This document shows positions 47,326 to 58,589 of a stretch of DNA of 64,000 nt, in pieces (the first letter of the stretch is position 1; every line of letters starts with the position of its first letter). Source of the DNA: Ianthella basta (lineage: Eukaryota; Porifera; Demospongiae; Verongiida; Ianthellidae). The notes under the pieces are model-generated. The model was not told the origin of the DNA. It saw only the letters and a program-made list of their open reading frames with translations, and did no database searches. The position numbers and the translations under genes are program-made. The stretch spans positions 4,047,129 to 4,111,128 of the forward strand of contig OZ025871.1 in the NCBI GenBank assembly GCA_964019415.1, read 5' to 3'.

Positions 47326-47627
47326 TGTAGTGCTCGTGTACGGATGGTTCGATCACGGACTGGACACTCGTGAACAACAATACATTTGGCAGCACAGGAA
47401 CTCCCACAACCTAGCCTCACATATTATTCAGCAACTCAACCGTACAGAACAATAGGACAATAAGCACGTGTAGTCACATACATAGTAACAGTTAACACAT
47501 TACACCAACCATAATAGGTAGCCATGCTAAGTACAGTAACATAGTACTAAAGATAGAACACACACTTAATAAACACCTAAAGACTACAGACTGTCACTGC
47601 AGTACTGTAAGTCAATCAGATACCACA
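47326..47627 (-). repeat. 5' LTR (302 bp)
   Basis: Same sequence as 43205-43465 plus 41 bases (CATTTGGCAGCACAGGAACT and on); ATA at both ends of the extra piece would allow deletion by slippage. Confidence 0.92.
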
Positions 47628-47632
47628 ACAGT

Positions 47633-48930
47633 GGACATACTGAAGCCATGTGTGCACTTGTGGCCTACAGACTGATTTACCCATGGTGGCAGCTGGTGTG
47701 TAATTATATAATGGGCCTGCACTAATCTTCACAGCAAGCAATATTTGCAGTGTCTAGTACAACTCTCAAGACTCTCATTTGGAATGTGCTCCCTGGGAAC
47801 AGCATGGACCTCTACTGCCAGTCAGTGCAATTTTGCCTGCCTTGTTGCAGAATTAAGATGGCTTTTGTTTTGAGTGTACATTCATGTGACTTTCTGAGTC
47901 CTTCGAAAGTTAGGAGCAGCAATGTATTGGTCTAGTGGTAGTACAGTCAATTGTTAGCATAGGTGTTGGAACATGCACTATTAAAATGGATGGATAAGAA
48001 TAAACTGTTTTGCTTGTGTGTACATTTAAGTCAGCTGCTAAGTGTTTTGCTCACTTATACCTAGGTATCTAGCTTTATTGGATTACTTGAGTCAGCTGCT
48101 AAGTCGGGATGATAAAGAACAATCTCTGCAAGCTGTATAATTAACAATTGCAAAGTTTGTAGTACAGTACTTTAAAATACTGTGGGCAAATTGGCTAGAA
48201 CTGTGCCAACTTTAGGATCGATGTAAGCTGACTTCTTCCTCTAAACCTGCTTAGCCTGCTGCTGCATCTCCATTCTGCACTTAAATTATCCACTAGCACT
48301 TGGCTTGTGACGATGTAAGGCTGTAGTATGTAACAGTGGACACAACAGAGAAGCAACGCATGGAATGGCTTCCTACTGTCACCAGTTTGGTACACCAGCC
48401 AAGTTCATCACTATGATGCAATGTACAGTAGCTGTAGGTGGCAAGTATCAAAATGTGACTGTCTGATACATTTAGCTGGCACGTGAGGACATCACTATAC
48501 CCAATCAAACTCACTACACACAGTGTTAGTGCATGACCGTAAACAAACAGTGGGAAGTGAGGTAAGCCCCATGATCTTGCCTAGGTATTTTGTAATTGAA
48601 AGAACATGAGTAAAAGCAGCACTTCGGAAGATCTGTACCGGTTGGGGCTCTCCAAATCAGTACCAGGACTGTGAGGTGTGAGAAGACTGAGGGGGCCTGT
48701 CCCCTTCTGAGGAAACTGGGGTGAGAGGGGGGAGGGGGACCTCGGAAATCAGAGGTACTAGGACATGATACTGTAGCTCCAGCTGTCACTCAGTCACCTT
48801 GTCCACATCCTCCAATCTAGTCATGTCTAGCACAGGAATCTTGTAACTTTCCCTCGGATGTATGCAGCATGCTAGGGTGTTTTGTGTTTGCTTAAATAAG
48901 TGAATGTAGTGTGTTTTGACATGCCATTTT
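47633..48930 (+). repeat. Diverged intronic duplication, copy 1
   Basis: Stretches match 50508-51870 in the same order (CATGTGTGCACTTGTGG at 47647/50514; AAATCAGAGGTACTAGGACATGAT at 48746 and its counterpart at 51672). Divergence is high; no coding sense seen. Confidence 0.5.
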
Positions 48931-50040
48931 ATTGCCCTGTGTGACGTTGAACGTTGTCCGCTGATTGTGACGTCATTAAAATGGCGGGAGGCCACGCGCG
49001 GTCGCGGGACAAGCGTAAGAGGAATCGTACTACACAGAGCTCTCACGTTGTATCTCATAGAAATATACCACAATCCACCAAGTGTTGAGGTCTCGACAGC
49101 GTTTCGGTTTCTTGTCATTAGTCAGTGCCACTTCTCACGGTGGCTTACGGAAGTTCCCAGCGACTGAAGTTGGATTGTTCTCTGTCGCAACGTGTCGTTT
49201 TCTCCTGCTGCCAGCAACCATCCTACACCATATTTCCTGGGCCTTTGGGGATTGTAAACAGGACTTGCCACACCTCTGGCCCAGGGAAGGCCTGCTTCAG
49301 GCTAACCACCTCAATCTTTTGTTGGACTACGCAGCAGTGGCTACCCCCTGTAATTGTGCAAGGAGTACCAAAGCACAACAGCTAACCCTACCCCATGCAT
49401 CATCAGCATTCAGAGAAGCCTTCATTTTCCCCTCTCAACACTCCATTGCATTTATCATACACCTCACAATTGTTCTTTCTCTCAAGCTCGTCCTCACCAC
49501 TCCTAATGCCAGTGCCTACTTGCATCTCTTGCCTGTTTTCATTCCTCACACAGTCCAAGGAAGTCACTTTCAAGCACTAACAGCTTTCAACTCTGTAAGC
49601 CTTCATTAATGAATAACTGCTTTCTAGTTTTGAAGTGATTCCTCAGCACACCCACTGCTGTCAGTGCCTGGTTGATTCCCATCTCAGTATGGCCCAACTG
49701 CTCTACCCATTCCAATTGGGATACTGGCCCCACCACTCCACTGACATTTCACTGCTTCACAATGCTGGCAACTGCATGGGACTTAACCTTTGACTGAGGT
49801 TTACTTGTTGGTGTACTATATTATTTGGATGTGGCTAACACTTCTGACACTGCTGACCACTGTCTAATCATTAAAGGGCTAAGCACCATGCATGTCAATC
49901 CACAAGCTGTGAACTGGATCCAATCTTGCATTCCTGCACCAAAGCTGTCTCTGTGGGTGTTACTGTATCTGCCCATTAGAATTGTATTGTTGGGTGTTCT
50001 GCAGGGATCTCCATCTATCATGTCAGTAATGAGTTAACAG
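48930..50040 (+). pseudogene. CR1/L2-type LINE remnant
   Basis: Begins near TGACGTCATTAAAATGGCGGG, which looks like a LINE promoter. 49830-50035 still reads LDVANTSDTADHCLIIKGLS...VNWIQSC...VLQGSPS, the fingers/palm part of a Jockey/CR1-type reverse transcriptase. Frameshifts and stops elsewhere. Confidence 0.5.
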
Positions 50041-50709
50041 TAAGTGTTCTTTGGAACACTAGCTGGGGCACTCCTACCAACCTTGTCAGCTGATGACTGT
50101 TGACTTCATGCAATGCTGATAGTGTCAATATTTCACTGTATACAGTTGTGGTGCATGCAATGATCAATTTTAGTTATGCCTTAATTGCCTTCAGGTACAT
50201 AGGGAGGTTTGAATACCAGAAATCATTCTTCATGCTGCGACATAGAATTAGTAGTGCAATTTACTTCCCATTCCCACCAGTCATTCATATCTTATTCATT
50301 AATTCATTGCAATCCCGCCCTAACCCACTTTCTGACCTTGTGCATGATGCTAGCAGCTACGTGTGAGTATTTGGTATGTTTGACATATTCAGAAGACATG
50401 GCACATGAAGGCAACACAGACAGTATAACTTTTGCATGGATGGCCACTTTACTGGCTTTTTATTTAGTAAACCATGTGTGCACTGTTTACTCAGCAGTCA
50501 CTGAAACGTTGACCATGTGTGCACTTGTGGTCTACTGACTGATTTACCAGTAGTGGCAGCAGGTGTGTTATGGACTGTGCTTGTATTACAGGAGATTGAT
50601 CTTCAGCTACAGAGAATGGCTTCCATTTAGGGTGCCCTTTGTTTTCCAAGTTACTGAAACATTAGGAGCTGCATGCATTGTAGGGCTATAATAGTTGTAC
50701 ATAATTATT

Positions 50710-50900
50710 ATGTCAAGTTTAATGAAAGTCACAACTCGAAAGAAATGTAGGCGAAGAAAGGATAATTGACACCAGCTGGTATTGAACCCAGGACAGTTTA
50801 CGTCCTATCACATGGTTTCAGGAGCTCAAGCTAACCAACCAAGCTGAACAATTCACCCTTCCTTGCCTAATAGGCCAGTTTGGAACAACGTAGTGGCTCA
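50710..50900 (-). mobile_element. tRNA-like SINE copy 1
   Basis: On the minus strand CTTGGTTGGTTAGC (A-box region) is followed about 45 bases on by GGGTTCAATACC, a full B box (GGTTCRANNCC). Flanked on one side by TGTCAAGTTTAATGAAAG and GAAAGAAATGTAG. Confidence 0.55.
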
Positions 50901-51063
50901 ACCAGCCTTGAAGGTGTGCCACTAACTGCTGCCGCTTAGAACCTGCTTACAACAAGTCAGTACAAAACAATGGACCTGAACGGGCGGGCTGCTGCCTGCA
51001 GCCACTAATCAACCCGGTACTGTGCTCCTATTCTATTTGTATGTAAGATAAATGAGTCGGTTA

Positions 51064-51267
51064 TTACCATGTCAAGTCTAATGAAAGTTACGACTCGAAA
51101 GAAATGTACGAAACAAAGGGAAGATTGGCACCAGCTAGCATCGAACCCGGGAAAACTTATGCCCTATTATGGGGTTTCAGCAGCCCAAGCTAACCAACCA
51201 GTTCAGAACAATCCAATTTTTCCCTTCCCTGCCTACATTTCTTTCGAATTAGACTTGACATGGTTAC
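51064..51267 (-). mobile_element. tRNA-like SINE copy 2 with inverted ends
   Basis: Same tRNA-like core (B box GGGTTCGATGC on the minus strand). The flanks 51064-51108 and 51231-51267 are inverted repeats of each other (ACCATGTCAAGTCTAAT ... GAAAGAAATGTA), with 13 extra bases in the left arm. Confidence 0.6.
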
Positions 51268-51870
51268 AAACAACTCGTCTATCTTACGTACATACACATA
51301 CATAATTATTATATAGTCAAATGTTACCATGCCAAGTAATGCCTTGTTGATCAACCTATAATGTATACTTGGATACTAACACTGCTGCCATTGTACAGAG
51401 TAATGGTCTATGAATTTTGCTCACAGTAATTATGCAATTCTTTTATATCCCTTCTCTCTGCACTCTAATGAGTGCATTTCATTGGACACAAGGAAATGCT
51501 GAGGGTTTGCGTAATTTGTGCAAATATGAGTTGAAACATAGAGCCAGTGTTTGCCCCTGTATGTGCAGTGCTGCTTTAGGATTTCAGTCATCATCATCTT
51601 TGATCAACTTGGGCAAATTGGTAGTTCTTATGAATCAGTAAAGTTATGCGATTTCAGTGGTGGACCTGAAATCAGAAGTACTGGGACATGATAGCTCCAG
51701 AGGTTATCACTCAATTGTCAGCATCCTCTAGTCATGTCTAGCGCATCTTATAACTTCTGCAGAATGCTATTAGTTAGTCTCTGTCCATAGGATCATATAT
51801 CTATGGTCTGTCCTCAATAAGTGACTGTAGTATGTTCTTGACAAGCCACCTTTTGACAATGTATCAGTAG

Positions 51871-52407
51871 TGGGAAACCAAAAACATGCTCACACTGGAC
51901 TGTATACCAAATAGCAGGAAATATTAGCTTTCACAGAATTTGGTGGATGTAACATGAAAGGCTATTGTCTGGTTTTAAATTTGGCAGATTCTATGTCCAA
52001 AATTCTGATGAAGTCATGGAATTTGACAACGATGGAGGACCATTGGCTTTGGCTTCATTTTGTCGCAGTAGCATACCTTCTGATCTTAGCTCTCTTTTGT
52101 CAGGGGTCACTCTCACACAGTGCTTCTTTCCAGCCTACATTCACATCCTCATCATGTACAGGAGCTGGCCCTCACAGTGTGCACATTCGTTCACCTGTTA
52201 GTTCTTTCCCTATGAAGGAGCAACTTGCTCGAGCTCTGCTAACTTCCTCTGTAGCTAGACACTCAGGTCCATATCAAATGCGAATGTACTCATTGACTGC
52301 ACTTTAATGGAATCGCCTACACAACATACTTTGTACACGGACAGAAATATTGGTGAGGAGTTGAATGTGATGCATTTTTCATGATCTGCCAAACCATCAA
52401 ATTAAAA
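51871..52407 (+). other. Intron segment between SINEs and RTE
   Basis: One open stretch (51954-52307) looks like low-complexity chance ORF; no splice pair supports it. Confidence 0.35.
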
Positions 52408-55400
52408 CACTGCCAATACAATCAATCAATCAATCAATCACCACAGCTTATCTCCTATGCAGAAGGTCGCCGCTATCTTTACAGTATTTAAAAATTTATG
52501 ACATTGTCATAGTTCAGTGTAACATCTACGTATGCATAGTCTATAGTCAATATGTAGTATTATTCAAATCTGTAGCTAGAAACTGTCAATCCATTTCTTT
52601 CTAGGTCTTCCTCTTGGCCTTTTCCCTGCAATTTCCTCAGTGTACACCTTCTTCACTAATCTGTTGTCTTCCATCTGCTCCAGCTTCTCCTTCCATGCTC
52701 TTTGTTTCCTTTTTACTTTCTCCATCACCTCCTCTTGTCCAACTGCCTCTCTCACATCTGCATTTCTTACTCGGTCCATCCTTGTCACTCCTTCGACTCT
52801 TCTCAAGTAAGCCATCTCTGTTGCCCCTAGTCTGCTCTCATGTCTCTTCATCACTGTCCATGTCTCACTGCCATACAGCATGGTTGGTAGCACTATCGCA
52901 TTGTACACCCTCATCTTCGTAGCTTTCTTCAACTCCTTCCTTTCCAACACCTCCTTCCGCATTGCTCCTATTACTCTGGCTGCTGCTCCCACTCTCTGTT
53001 CAATTTCCTCTTCACATGTCCCATCTGCACTCAGGATAGCTCCTAGGTATTTCATATTCTGCACTTGTTCTATCTCTTCCCCATCCACACACACTTTGCA
53101 TTCTTCTCCTTTCCTACTAACCATCATCACTTTAGTCTTGCCCCAATGTATCTTCATTCCCCAGTTACTCATTGCCTTCTTCAACTCCCTCAAATTTGCC
53201 TCCATGTCCTCCTTCCTCTCTGTTAGTAGCATCACGTCATCTGCAAATAGCACTACACCCACTTCAGTAGTTGACATCTTCACACCTCCAACAAAATTCT
53301 CCATTCCTTCCCTCACTATCTTATCCATGAAGACATTAAACAGCCATGGTGACATGACACAGCCCTGCCTCACTCCTTGTGTTATTGGGAACCAGCTTGA
53401 CAATTCATCCTTTACTCTGACACACCCTTCACTCTTCTTGTACAATGATCTAATGGCCCTCAGCAGTCTTCCCTTCACACCATATTCCTCTAGCACTTTC
53501 CATAACTTATCTCTACCCACCCTGTCATACGCCTTTTCCAAATCCACACATGCCACCACCATCTTCTTGTTCTTCTCTATCATCTTCTCACTCAATTGTC
53601 TTATGGTAAAGAGCTGATCTGTGCAACTTCTGCCCATTCTAAAGCCCCCTTGAGCCTCAAGTACCTTGCTCTCTGTCACGCTTCTTATCCTTTCATCCAG
53701 TATCCTCGCATAGGCCTTGCTTGGGATACTCAGCAGGCTTATGCCACGGTAGTTCTCACACTTTACTTTGCTTCCTTTCTTATGTACTGGCACGATTACA
53801 GCTCGTCGCCAGTCTTCTGGTACTTGTCCATTCTCCCATGCAAGGCTCATTATCCTATGTAACCACTTCACCACTACAGTCCTTCCAGCTTTCAACATCT
53901 CTGCACTAATTCCACATATACCTGGTGACTTTCCGTTTTTCAGCTTCGATATGGCCACTTCTACTTCCTCAACTGCAATTGGTGCCCTCTCTTCTTCATC
54001 AAGTTGCACCTCCCTATCTACTTGGTTACCATTCTGGCCTTGGGCATCTTCTTGCAGTAAGTCACTAAAATAAGCCTTCCATCGGTTACGAACTCCCGCA
54101 TCATCTACTATCAACTGGCCACTCTCATCACATATTTTCCCAGCTACATCTGCTTTATTTTCATTACACATGCGGACCCTACTCCAAAACCTTTTCTGAT
54201 TCTTTTGAAAGTCATCCTCTAGTGATCTGCCAAGCTCAATCCACTCCTCATTTCTTGCTTGTCTCACCACTCTTTTAGCTTCCTTTTTCGCCTCTTGATA
54301 CCTCTCCTTTGCCTCCGATGTCTGTTGCTGCAGCCACTTCAAGTAAGCCAACTTCTTATTCTTTATTGCCTGCTTCACCTCTTCATTCCACCATCTAGTT
54401 CTTTTCTGAGCATTTCTGTACTGTTTTGTTCCACACACCTCAGCTGCAGTTTCCATTACATTCTTCTTAAACTCTCCCCAGACTTCCTCTACATTGCTGC
54501 CCTCCCAGTATCTTGCCCTATCCAGTCTCCTTTCTAACTTCATCCTGAATCTCCATTGTGCTTCCTTCTCTTTGAGCTTCCATCTGTTTAAGTGCAGCCT
54601 TCTGTGATCACTTCGCCTTACCTCCTGCCTTATGTGAGGCCTTCTTGTCAACTTCAGCAGCACTAAATAATGATCACTACCGATTTCTGCCCCTCTCACA
54701 ACCTTGGTATCCTTAACCCTTCTCCTATCTTCTCTTCTTACTAGGAAGTAATCCAAAATTGATTTTAGCCCTCTACCTCTGCATTCCCATGTAAATTGAT
54801 GTATTTCTTTGTGTTGGTACCATGTGTTAGAGATAATCAACCCATTTGTAGCACAGAACTCAAGTAACCTCTTTCCATTATCATTACATGTCTCTTCACC
54901 ACACCCTCCAATCACCTCTCTCCATTCTCCTCTTTTATTCCCCACTCTAGCATTGAAATCTCCCAGTATTATTATTTTATCTTTTCTTTGTAGGCCCGAC
55001 ACTGTCTCCTGCAGGGTATCAAAAAACTCTTCCTTATCTTCAACAGAACAGTTTTCTGTTGGGGCATACACTTGGACAAAGCACACCCATTCCTCCCTTA
55101 TCTTCAGCCTCACTAGCACCAATCTCTCATTAATACACTTCCACTCCTTAATGCACATCGCCAATTCTTCCACCATGTAAATAGCTACACCAGCCTTAGC
55201 TCTTCCCTGCTGCACACCAGAGTACACACAAGTCATACCATCTACTGTTTTCATTCCATTTCCTCTCATCTTCCCTTCACTTACTCCTAACACATCCAAT
55301 CTGTACTTCTTCATTTCTTCAATCAGCTCAATCTCTTTCCCTGTCAAAGATCTCACATTCCAGGTTCCAAATCTGTAACAGTCATTGTTATTCCCTAACT

Positions 55401-55528
55401 TAGGATCACCCTGCTTGTTCTTTTTTGGCCCCATAACGCTGGCAGGCTGTCAATCCAGACAATTTTTACCTAGCACAGCTGGGATCCTCCATTTTGTTTT
55501 TGACAGCAGATGACAGCACTGCCAATAC
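52408..55528 (-). mobile_element. Full-length RTE-like LINE with 12-bp TSD
   Basis: CACTGCCAATAC flanks both ends (52408-52419 and 55517-55528). The element (52420-55516) starts on the minus strand with an 82-bp leader and ends in an (TGAT)n tail of five units. One intact ORF. Inserted antisense in the gene C intron. Fragments of the same family lie at 1.5, 7.1, 16.3, 39.3 and 60.4 kb. Confidence 0.92.
52576..55434 (-). CDS. RTE-like endonuclease-reverse transcriptase
   Basis: 952 codons without a break. APE-type endonuclease: WNVRSL (N26), SEGK (E53), VYAPT (Y123), GDFNARVG (D159, N161), D228, SDH (253-255). Reverse transcriptase: HKKGS...NYRGISLL (551-567), GFRMGRSCTDQ, VDLEKAYDRV (D631), GVRQGCVMSPWLFN (687-700), FADD (730-733), KYLGAILS. 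C-terminal RPRGRPRKKWID. All catalytic residues are present, so the copy may be active. Clade is judged from the motifs and the simple-repeat tail. Confidence 0.93.
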   Translation of the reverse strand: MGPKKNKQGDPKLGNNNDCYRFGTWNVRSLTGKEIELIEEMKKYRLDVLGVSEGKMRGNGMKTVDGMTCVYSGVQQGRAKAGVAIYMVEELAMCIKEWKCINERLVLVRLKIREEWVCFVQVYAPTENCSVEDKEEFFDTLQETVSGLQRKDKIIILGDFNARVGNKRGEWREVIGGCGEETCNDNGKRLLEFCATNGLIISNTWYQHKEIHQFTWECRGRGLKSILDYFLVRREDRRRVKDTKVVRGAEIGSDHYLVLLKLTRRPHIRQEVRRSDHRRLHLNRWKLKEKEAQWRFRMKLERRLDRARYWEGSNVEEVWGEFKKNVMETAAEVCGTKQYRNAQKRTRWWNEEVKQAIKNKKLAYLKWLQQQTSEAKERYQEAKKEAKRVVRQARNEEWIELGRSLEDDFQKNQKRFWSRVRMCNENKADVAGKICDESGQLIVDDAGVRNRWKAYFSDLLQEDAQGQNGNQVDREVQLDEEERAPIAVEEVEVAISKLKNGKSPGICGISAEMLKAGRTVVVKWLHRIMSLAWENGQVPEDWRRAVIVPVHKKGSKVKCENYRGISLLSIPSKAYARILDERIRSVTESKVLEAQGGFRMGRSCTDQLFTIRQLSEKMIEKNKKMVVACVDLEKAYDRVGRDKLWKVLEEYGVKGRLLRAIRSLYKKSEGCVRVKDELSSWFPITQGVRQGCVMSPWLFNVFMDKIVREGMENFVGGVKMSTTEVGVVLFADDVMLLTERKEDMEANLRELKKAMSNWGMKIHWGKTKVMMVSRKGEECKVCVDGEEIEQVQNMKYLGAILSADGTCEEEIEQRVGAAARVIGAMRKEVLERKELKKATKMRVYNAIVLPTMLYGSETWTVMKRHESRLGATEMAYLRRVEGVTRMDRVRNADVREAVGQEEVMEKVKRKQRAWKEKLEQMEDNRLVKKVYTEEIAGKRPRGRPRKKWIDSF

Positions 55529-55694
55529 TTACCACTAAATGGTATTTCCTAAAGTCTCTGTATTAGTGGTATTTCTGTATTAGTGATATTAATGGTATTT
55601 CCTAAAGTCTCTGTCTGAACCATGTGAAACTTCTTTGACACTAATGAAGTACCTAATTATTGCTACATGCAACTTTATCTTTCCTTCAATGTAG

Positions 55695-55941
55695 ACACTA
55701 AGCCCTGAGCTTCTGAGCAAGATGGCTACAGCATTGGCTCAGAAGCAGACATTGAAAGTGCTGGGTCTGTCTAGTGCTGAGCACCATATGTATCTGTTGA
55801 GACCACAGGCTAAAAGAGATCTGACTCAGCATATCGCTTTGAAGCAGTTTATTGAACATCTCATGCTGGGTGTCTCTTCGAACACCACCCTGGAGAGAGT
55901 GGAGCTGAACTTTCCCCCCTGGTTGTCAGGTGAAATCAAGT
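55695..55941 (+). CDS. Gene C exon Y2 (LRR-like)
   Basis: 247 bases, phase 0 to 1: LLSKMATALAQKQTLKVLGL and FIEHLMLGVSSNTTLERVEL, ending NFPPWLSGEIK. Aligns with Y1 (36025-36286), lacking five codons in the middle. Acceptor AATGTAG, donor CAAGT|GTGAGT. It ends in phase 1, so at least one more exon is needed to close the gene. Confidence 0.65.
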
Positions 55942-58429
55942 GTGAGTTCTTTGTTACAGTTTTGGTCCCTCTTTTTCTATGCTGATTCAGCAATTAACTT
56001 TTGCCAATAGTTGTCAGTTATTTGACTGCTGTGCTGTTGTCCTACTGATGACCATGTGCCATTTGCTGCACAGAATGATATTTCTATAGTATTCTGCACC
56101 TAAGACACATTGAAAGTTGTGAAAATGTGTCAATGCCTAGCTGTGCATAATGGAACAGCAGCCTTTCCTGACAGGATTGATCTGCCCTTTGTTTGGTATA
56201 CATCACAGACACGCATGACATGCAGCTAAAGGTTCTGCACATGTTAGTCTCTTACTTTAGCTGTGTCTCCACTGTGTATTGGGATTAATTCTTATACGAC
56301 GTGGTGACAATCGTGTCCATATTGTGTGAGTTCAAGTTTCCTGTATGATTGCAACGTATCTACGTATTCCTCATTACAATTAGTGTATAACATAATACAG
56401 TTGGTTAATTTGCTGTAAAAGTGACATTGGTAAGACTGTGAAAAATGATGGTCACCTTATGTGTGACAGTTATTGAAATTATCAGTACAGTCATGTGTAG
56501 CTACGTATATAGTGATTTCCAGTTTGATGTGTAGACTGTCAGTGAAATGTTCTAAGGGATAAGTTCGCATCCATCCGTGATGCTGATTGCATTTCTGATG
56601 TGCCTTCTCACTGGTTAGACTGTTAATTGTTTTGATTCCTTCATTTGAGTGGATATATGGTGTAAGCTGTGTTCCAGGCATGCCTGGTAATAGAACTGTT
56701 GTATTTGTTCTCTGTTTGGCCATGTTGTTTCATGGGTTTATTAGATTGTGTGTTTGTCGTTAAGTACTAACTAATTTATTTGAGCTCTTGCAAGACTAAA
56801 TGTAAACATGGATAAAACCAGTTATGGATCAACAAGTGAACTGTGTTTGTCATTGATAGAGTAATAGTCGGCTGTTATTATTCATATGCGCCAGTGCCAG
56901 TGCAAAGTGCAGTGATTCTTGCTGCAGTGTTTCACATAGTGGAGACTGAGGATGCAATAAAGTTAAATTATGCTTTATTTAAATAATGAATTCTAGAATG
57001 CAAGTCTTTGAGCTTACCTAATATATTGGCCTACAGCAACATGATTGGAGAGATAAGTGTACACCATGAGAATTGCCAAACAGACAGTTGTTTCCTATGA
57101 TACTTGAATTACATGCTCGTTGGCTGATGTAAGTAAAGTAATGAAAGGATGAGTCTAGATGGCTGGGACAACGCAGTGCAGGCCCGTATGCAGGGGGGGT
57201 TCAAGGGTTTGAAAGAACCCCCCTCTTGCCTAGGAGTTCCGCCCGAGGAGCAACTTTTATGACTTTATAGCTATACAAAATCTGAGTATACTATACAGTA
57301 GGCATACAATGGACAGTGCCACTAAAAACCCAGTTAAGCTGTAAAAGACCAGCTTAGCTGCTAGCAAGCACAAGCTGGATACTCTCCTTGTGGACACCAA
57401 AATTGTGCTACGTGTCAATCTATATATGATGAGTTCCACTTTGAGAGCAGAAGATCCCCCCTCCCCATTAGTCTCAGAGCTGTGTACGGGCCTGCAGTGG
57501 TAAGTAGTTTAGCTGTTTAACTGTGTGAAAGTCGTTGTACATGGTGTTTCCAGTTGACTCTGTGAGATGGAGTATTCAAGGTTGTCTGCACAGCGCCATA
57601 GATGTGATCCTCCCAGTGACAGCCATGCCTGACGGCACAAGCAGACCATCAATATAAATGTGAAGGGAAATGGACTAAAATTATGTTATGGAATGCTATT
57701 GTCCACATGTCAAAAGCATCATTCAAGCAAACATGCATTTTATATCCTTTCTGTAGATAGCAGTTGGTGACAGCTTTCATTGCCCCTGAATACAGACTAG
57801 TGCAACAGCATGGCTTGAAACCAACTACAAGTTTTGGGTCACAAAGAGTGACCAAAAAGTATGCAGAAAGAAAAGACCACCCTGAAACCTTTGCGAAGAT
57901 GAAATGCATTAGCCATTTCATCACAATTGGCTGAAACTGATGGATCTTTAAAGTCTTTCAGTTGAGTAGTAGCATCAGTAAAAGCAATAGGCGTGAAGCC
58001 ATTCCTCGGAAGTGAAGTAAATATACAAGAAGGAAATGTATGTAATATGCTATGAGTGTTTGATTATTGTCTGAACCTAGTGAGTCAACGTGAAGTTGCT
58101 ACAGAAAAGATCACGAGCTCTTGGTTTGTTTCAGGGGAACCGAAACTTGATCAGTTTCCACTGAGGTGAGAACAGAATCACGATTAGCTAGTGAATGTAC
58201 AGTGTAGAGCTGGCAGCTGTTTTGTACAGTAACTGTTGCTTTAAACTTAGACCAACACAGGTATAATCAGGTCTGACTCTCCCTGTTTCTCTAACAAGAT
58301 TACACCCATATACAGGACAATCTGCTTTCCCTTAGACCAAAGGCAGCGCCTGTCTTAACTTCCAATCATGATAACTGGTAGTGAAGACTCCGTTTTGTCA
58401 TCAAAAAAGCGGCTTTCAGTGTATCATCA
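55942..58429 (+). other. Downstream of exon Y2
   Basis: No exon or mobile element recognised with confidence. A short inverted segment with CCCCCCT-flanked text at 57190-57500 (GTATGCAGGGGG...CGGGCCTGCAG) may bound a small element. Confidence 0.35.
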
Positions 58430-58555
58430 TGCACCTGTATGTGTCACGGGATATACTAGACTCTTCATTCAATTGGTAACTATACAGCCTTTCCTTATCA
58501 ACACTTTGCTCGATGCAGCTTTGTAGCATGTATGTGAGAAGATGAATAGCTGGCA

Positions 58556-58556
58556 T

Positions 58557-58588
<32 letters not shown>

Positions 58589-58589
58589 T
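58556..58589 (+). repeat. (GATA)n tail
   Basis: About eight GATA units at the 3' end of the LINE. Confidence 0.9.

Larger units (their letters stand above)
43200..47632 (-). mobile_element. Complete Ty3/Mag-type LTR retrotransposon with TSD
   Basis: Element 43205-47627, flanked on both sides by ACAGT (43200-43204 and 47628-47632). LTRs start TGT and end ACA in both copies. The primer-binding site next to the 5' LTR (minus strand, from 47325) reads TGGTGTCAGAAGTGC; the polypurine tract is GGAGAAAGGGAGA (43466-43478). Inserted antisense in the gene C intron. The LTRs look the same except for a 41-bp indel, so insertion was recent. Confidence 0.92.
50508..51870 (+). repeat. Diverged intronic duplication, copy 2
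   Basis: Partner of 47633-48930. Interrupted by the SINE pair. Confidence 0.45.

Noticed and set aside
46996-47420. Open frames on either strand overlapping the Gag start
   Set aside because: Shadows of the Gag-Pol frame; the true frame has CCHC, protease and RT motifs.
49125-49385. Zinc-finger-like spacing (Cys/His) near 49.2 kb
   Set aside because: Cys and His positions do not fit PHD or CCHC spacing, and the region is a decayed LINE.
50771-50845. A genuine tRNA gene
   Set aside because: Only A- and B-box-like parts are present; acceptor and anticodon stems do not pair and the copy is part of a longer repeat, so it is a SINE.
52614-53617. Plus-strand Ser/Leu-rich open frames
   Set aside because: They lie opposite the intact RTE reverse-transcriptase gene and only mirror its codon bias.
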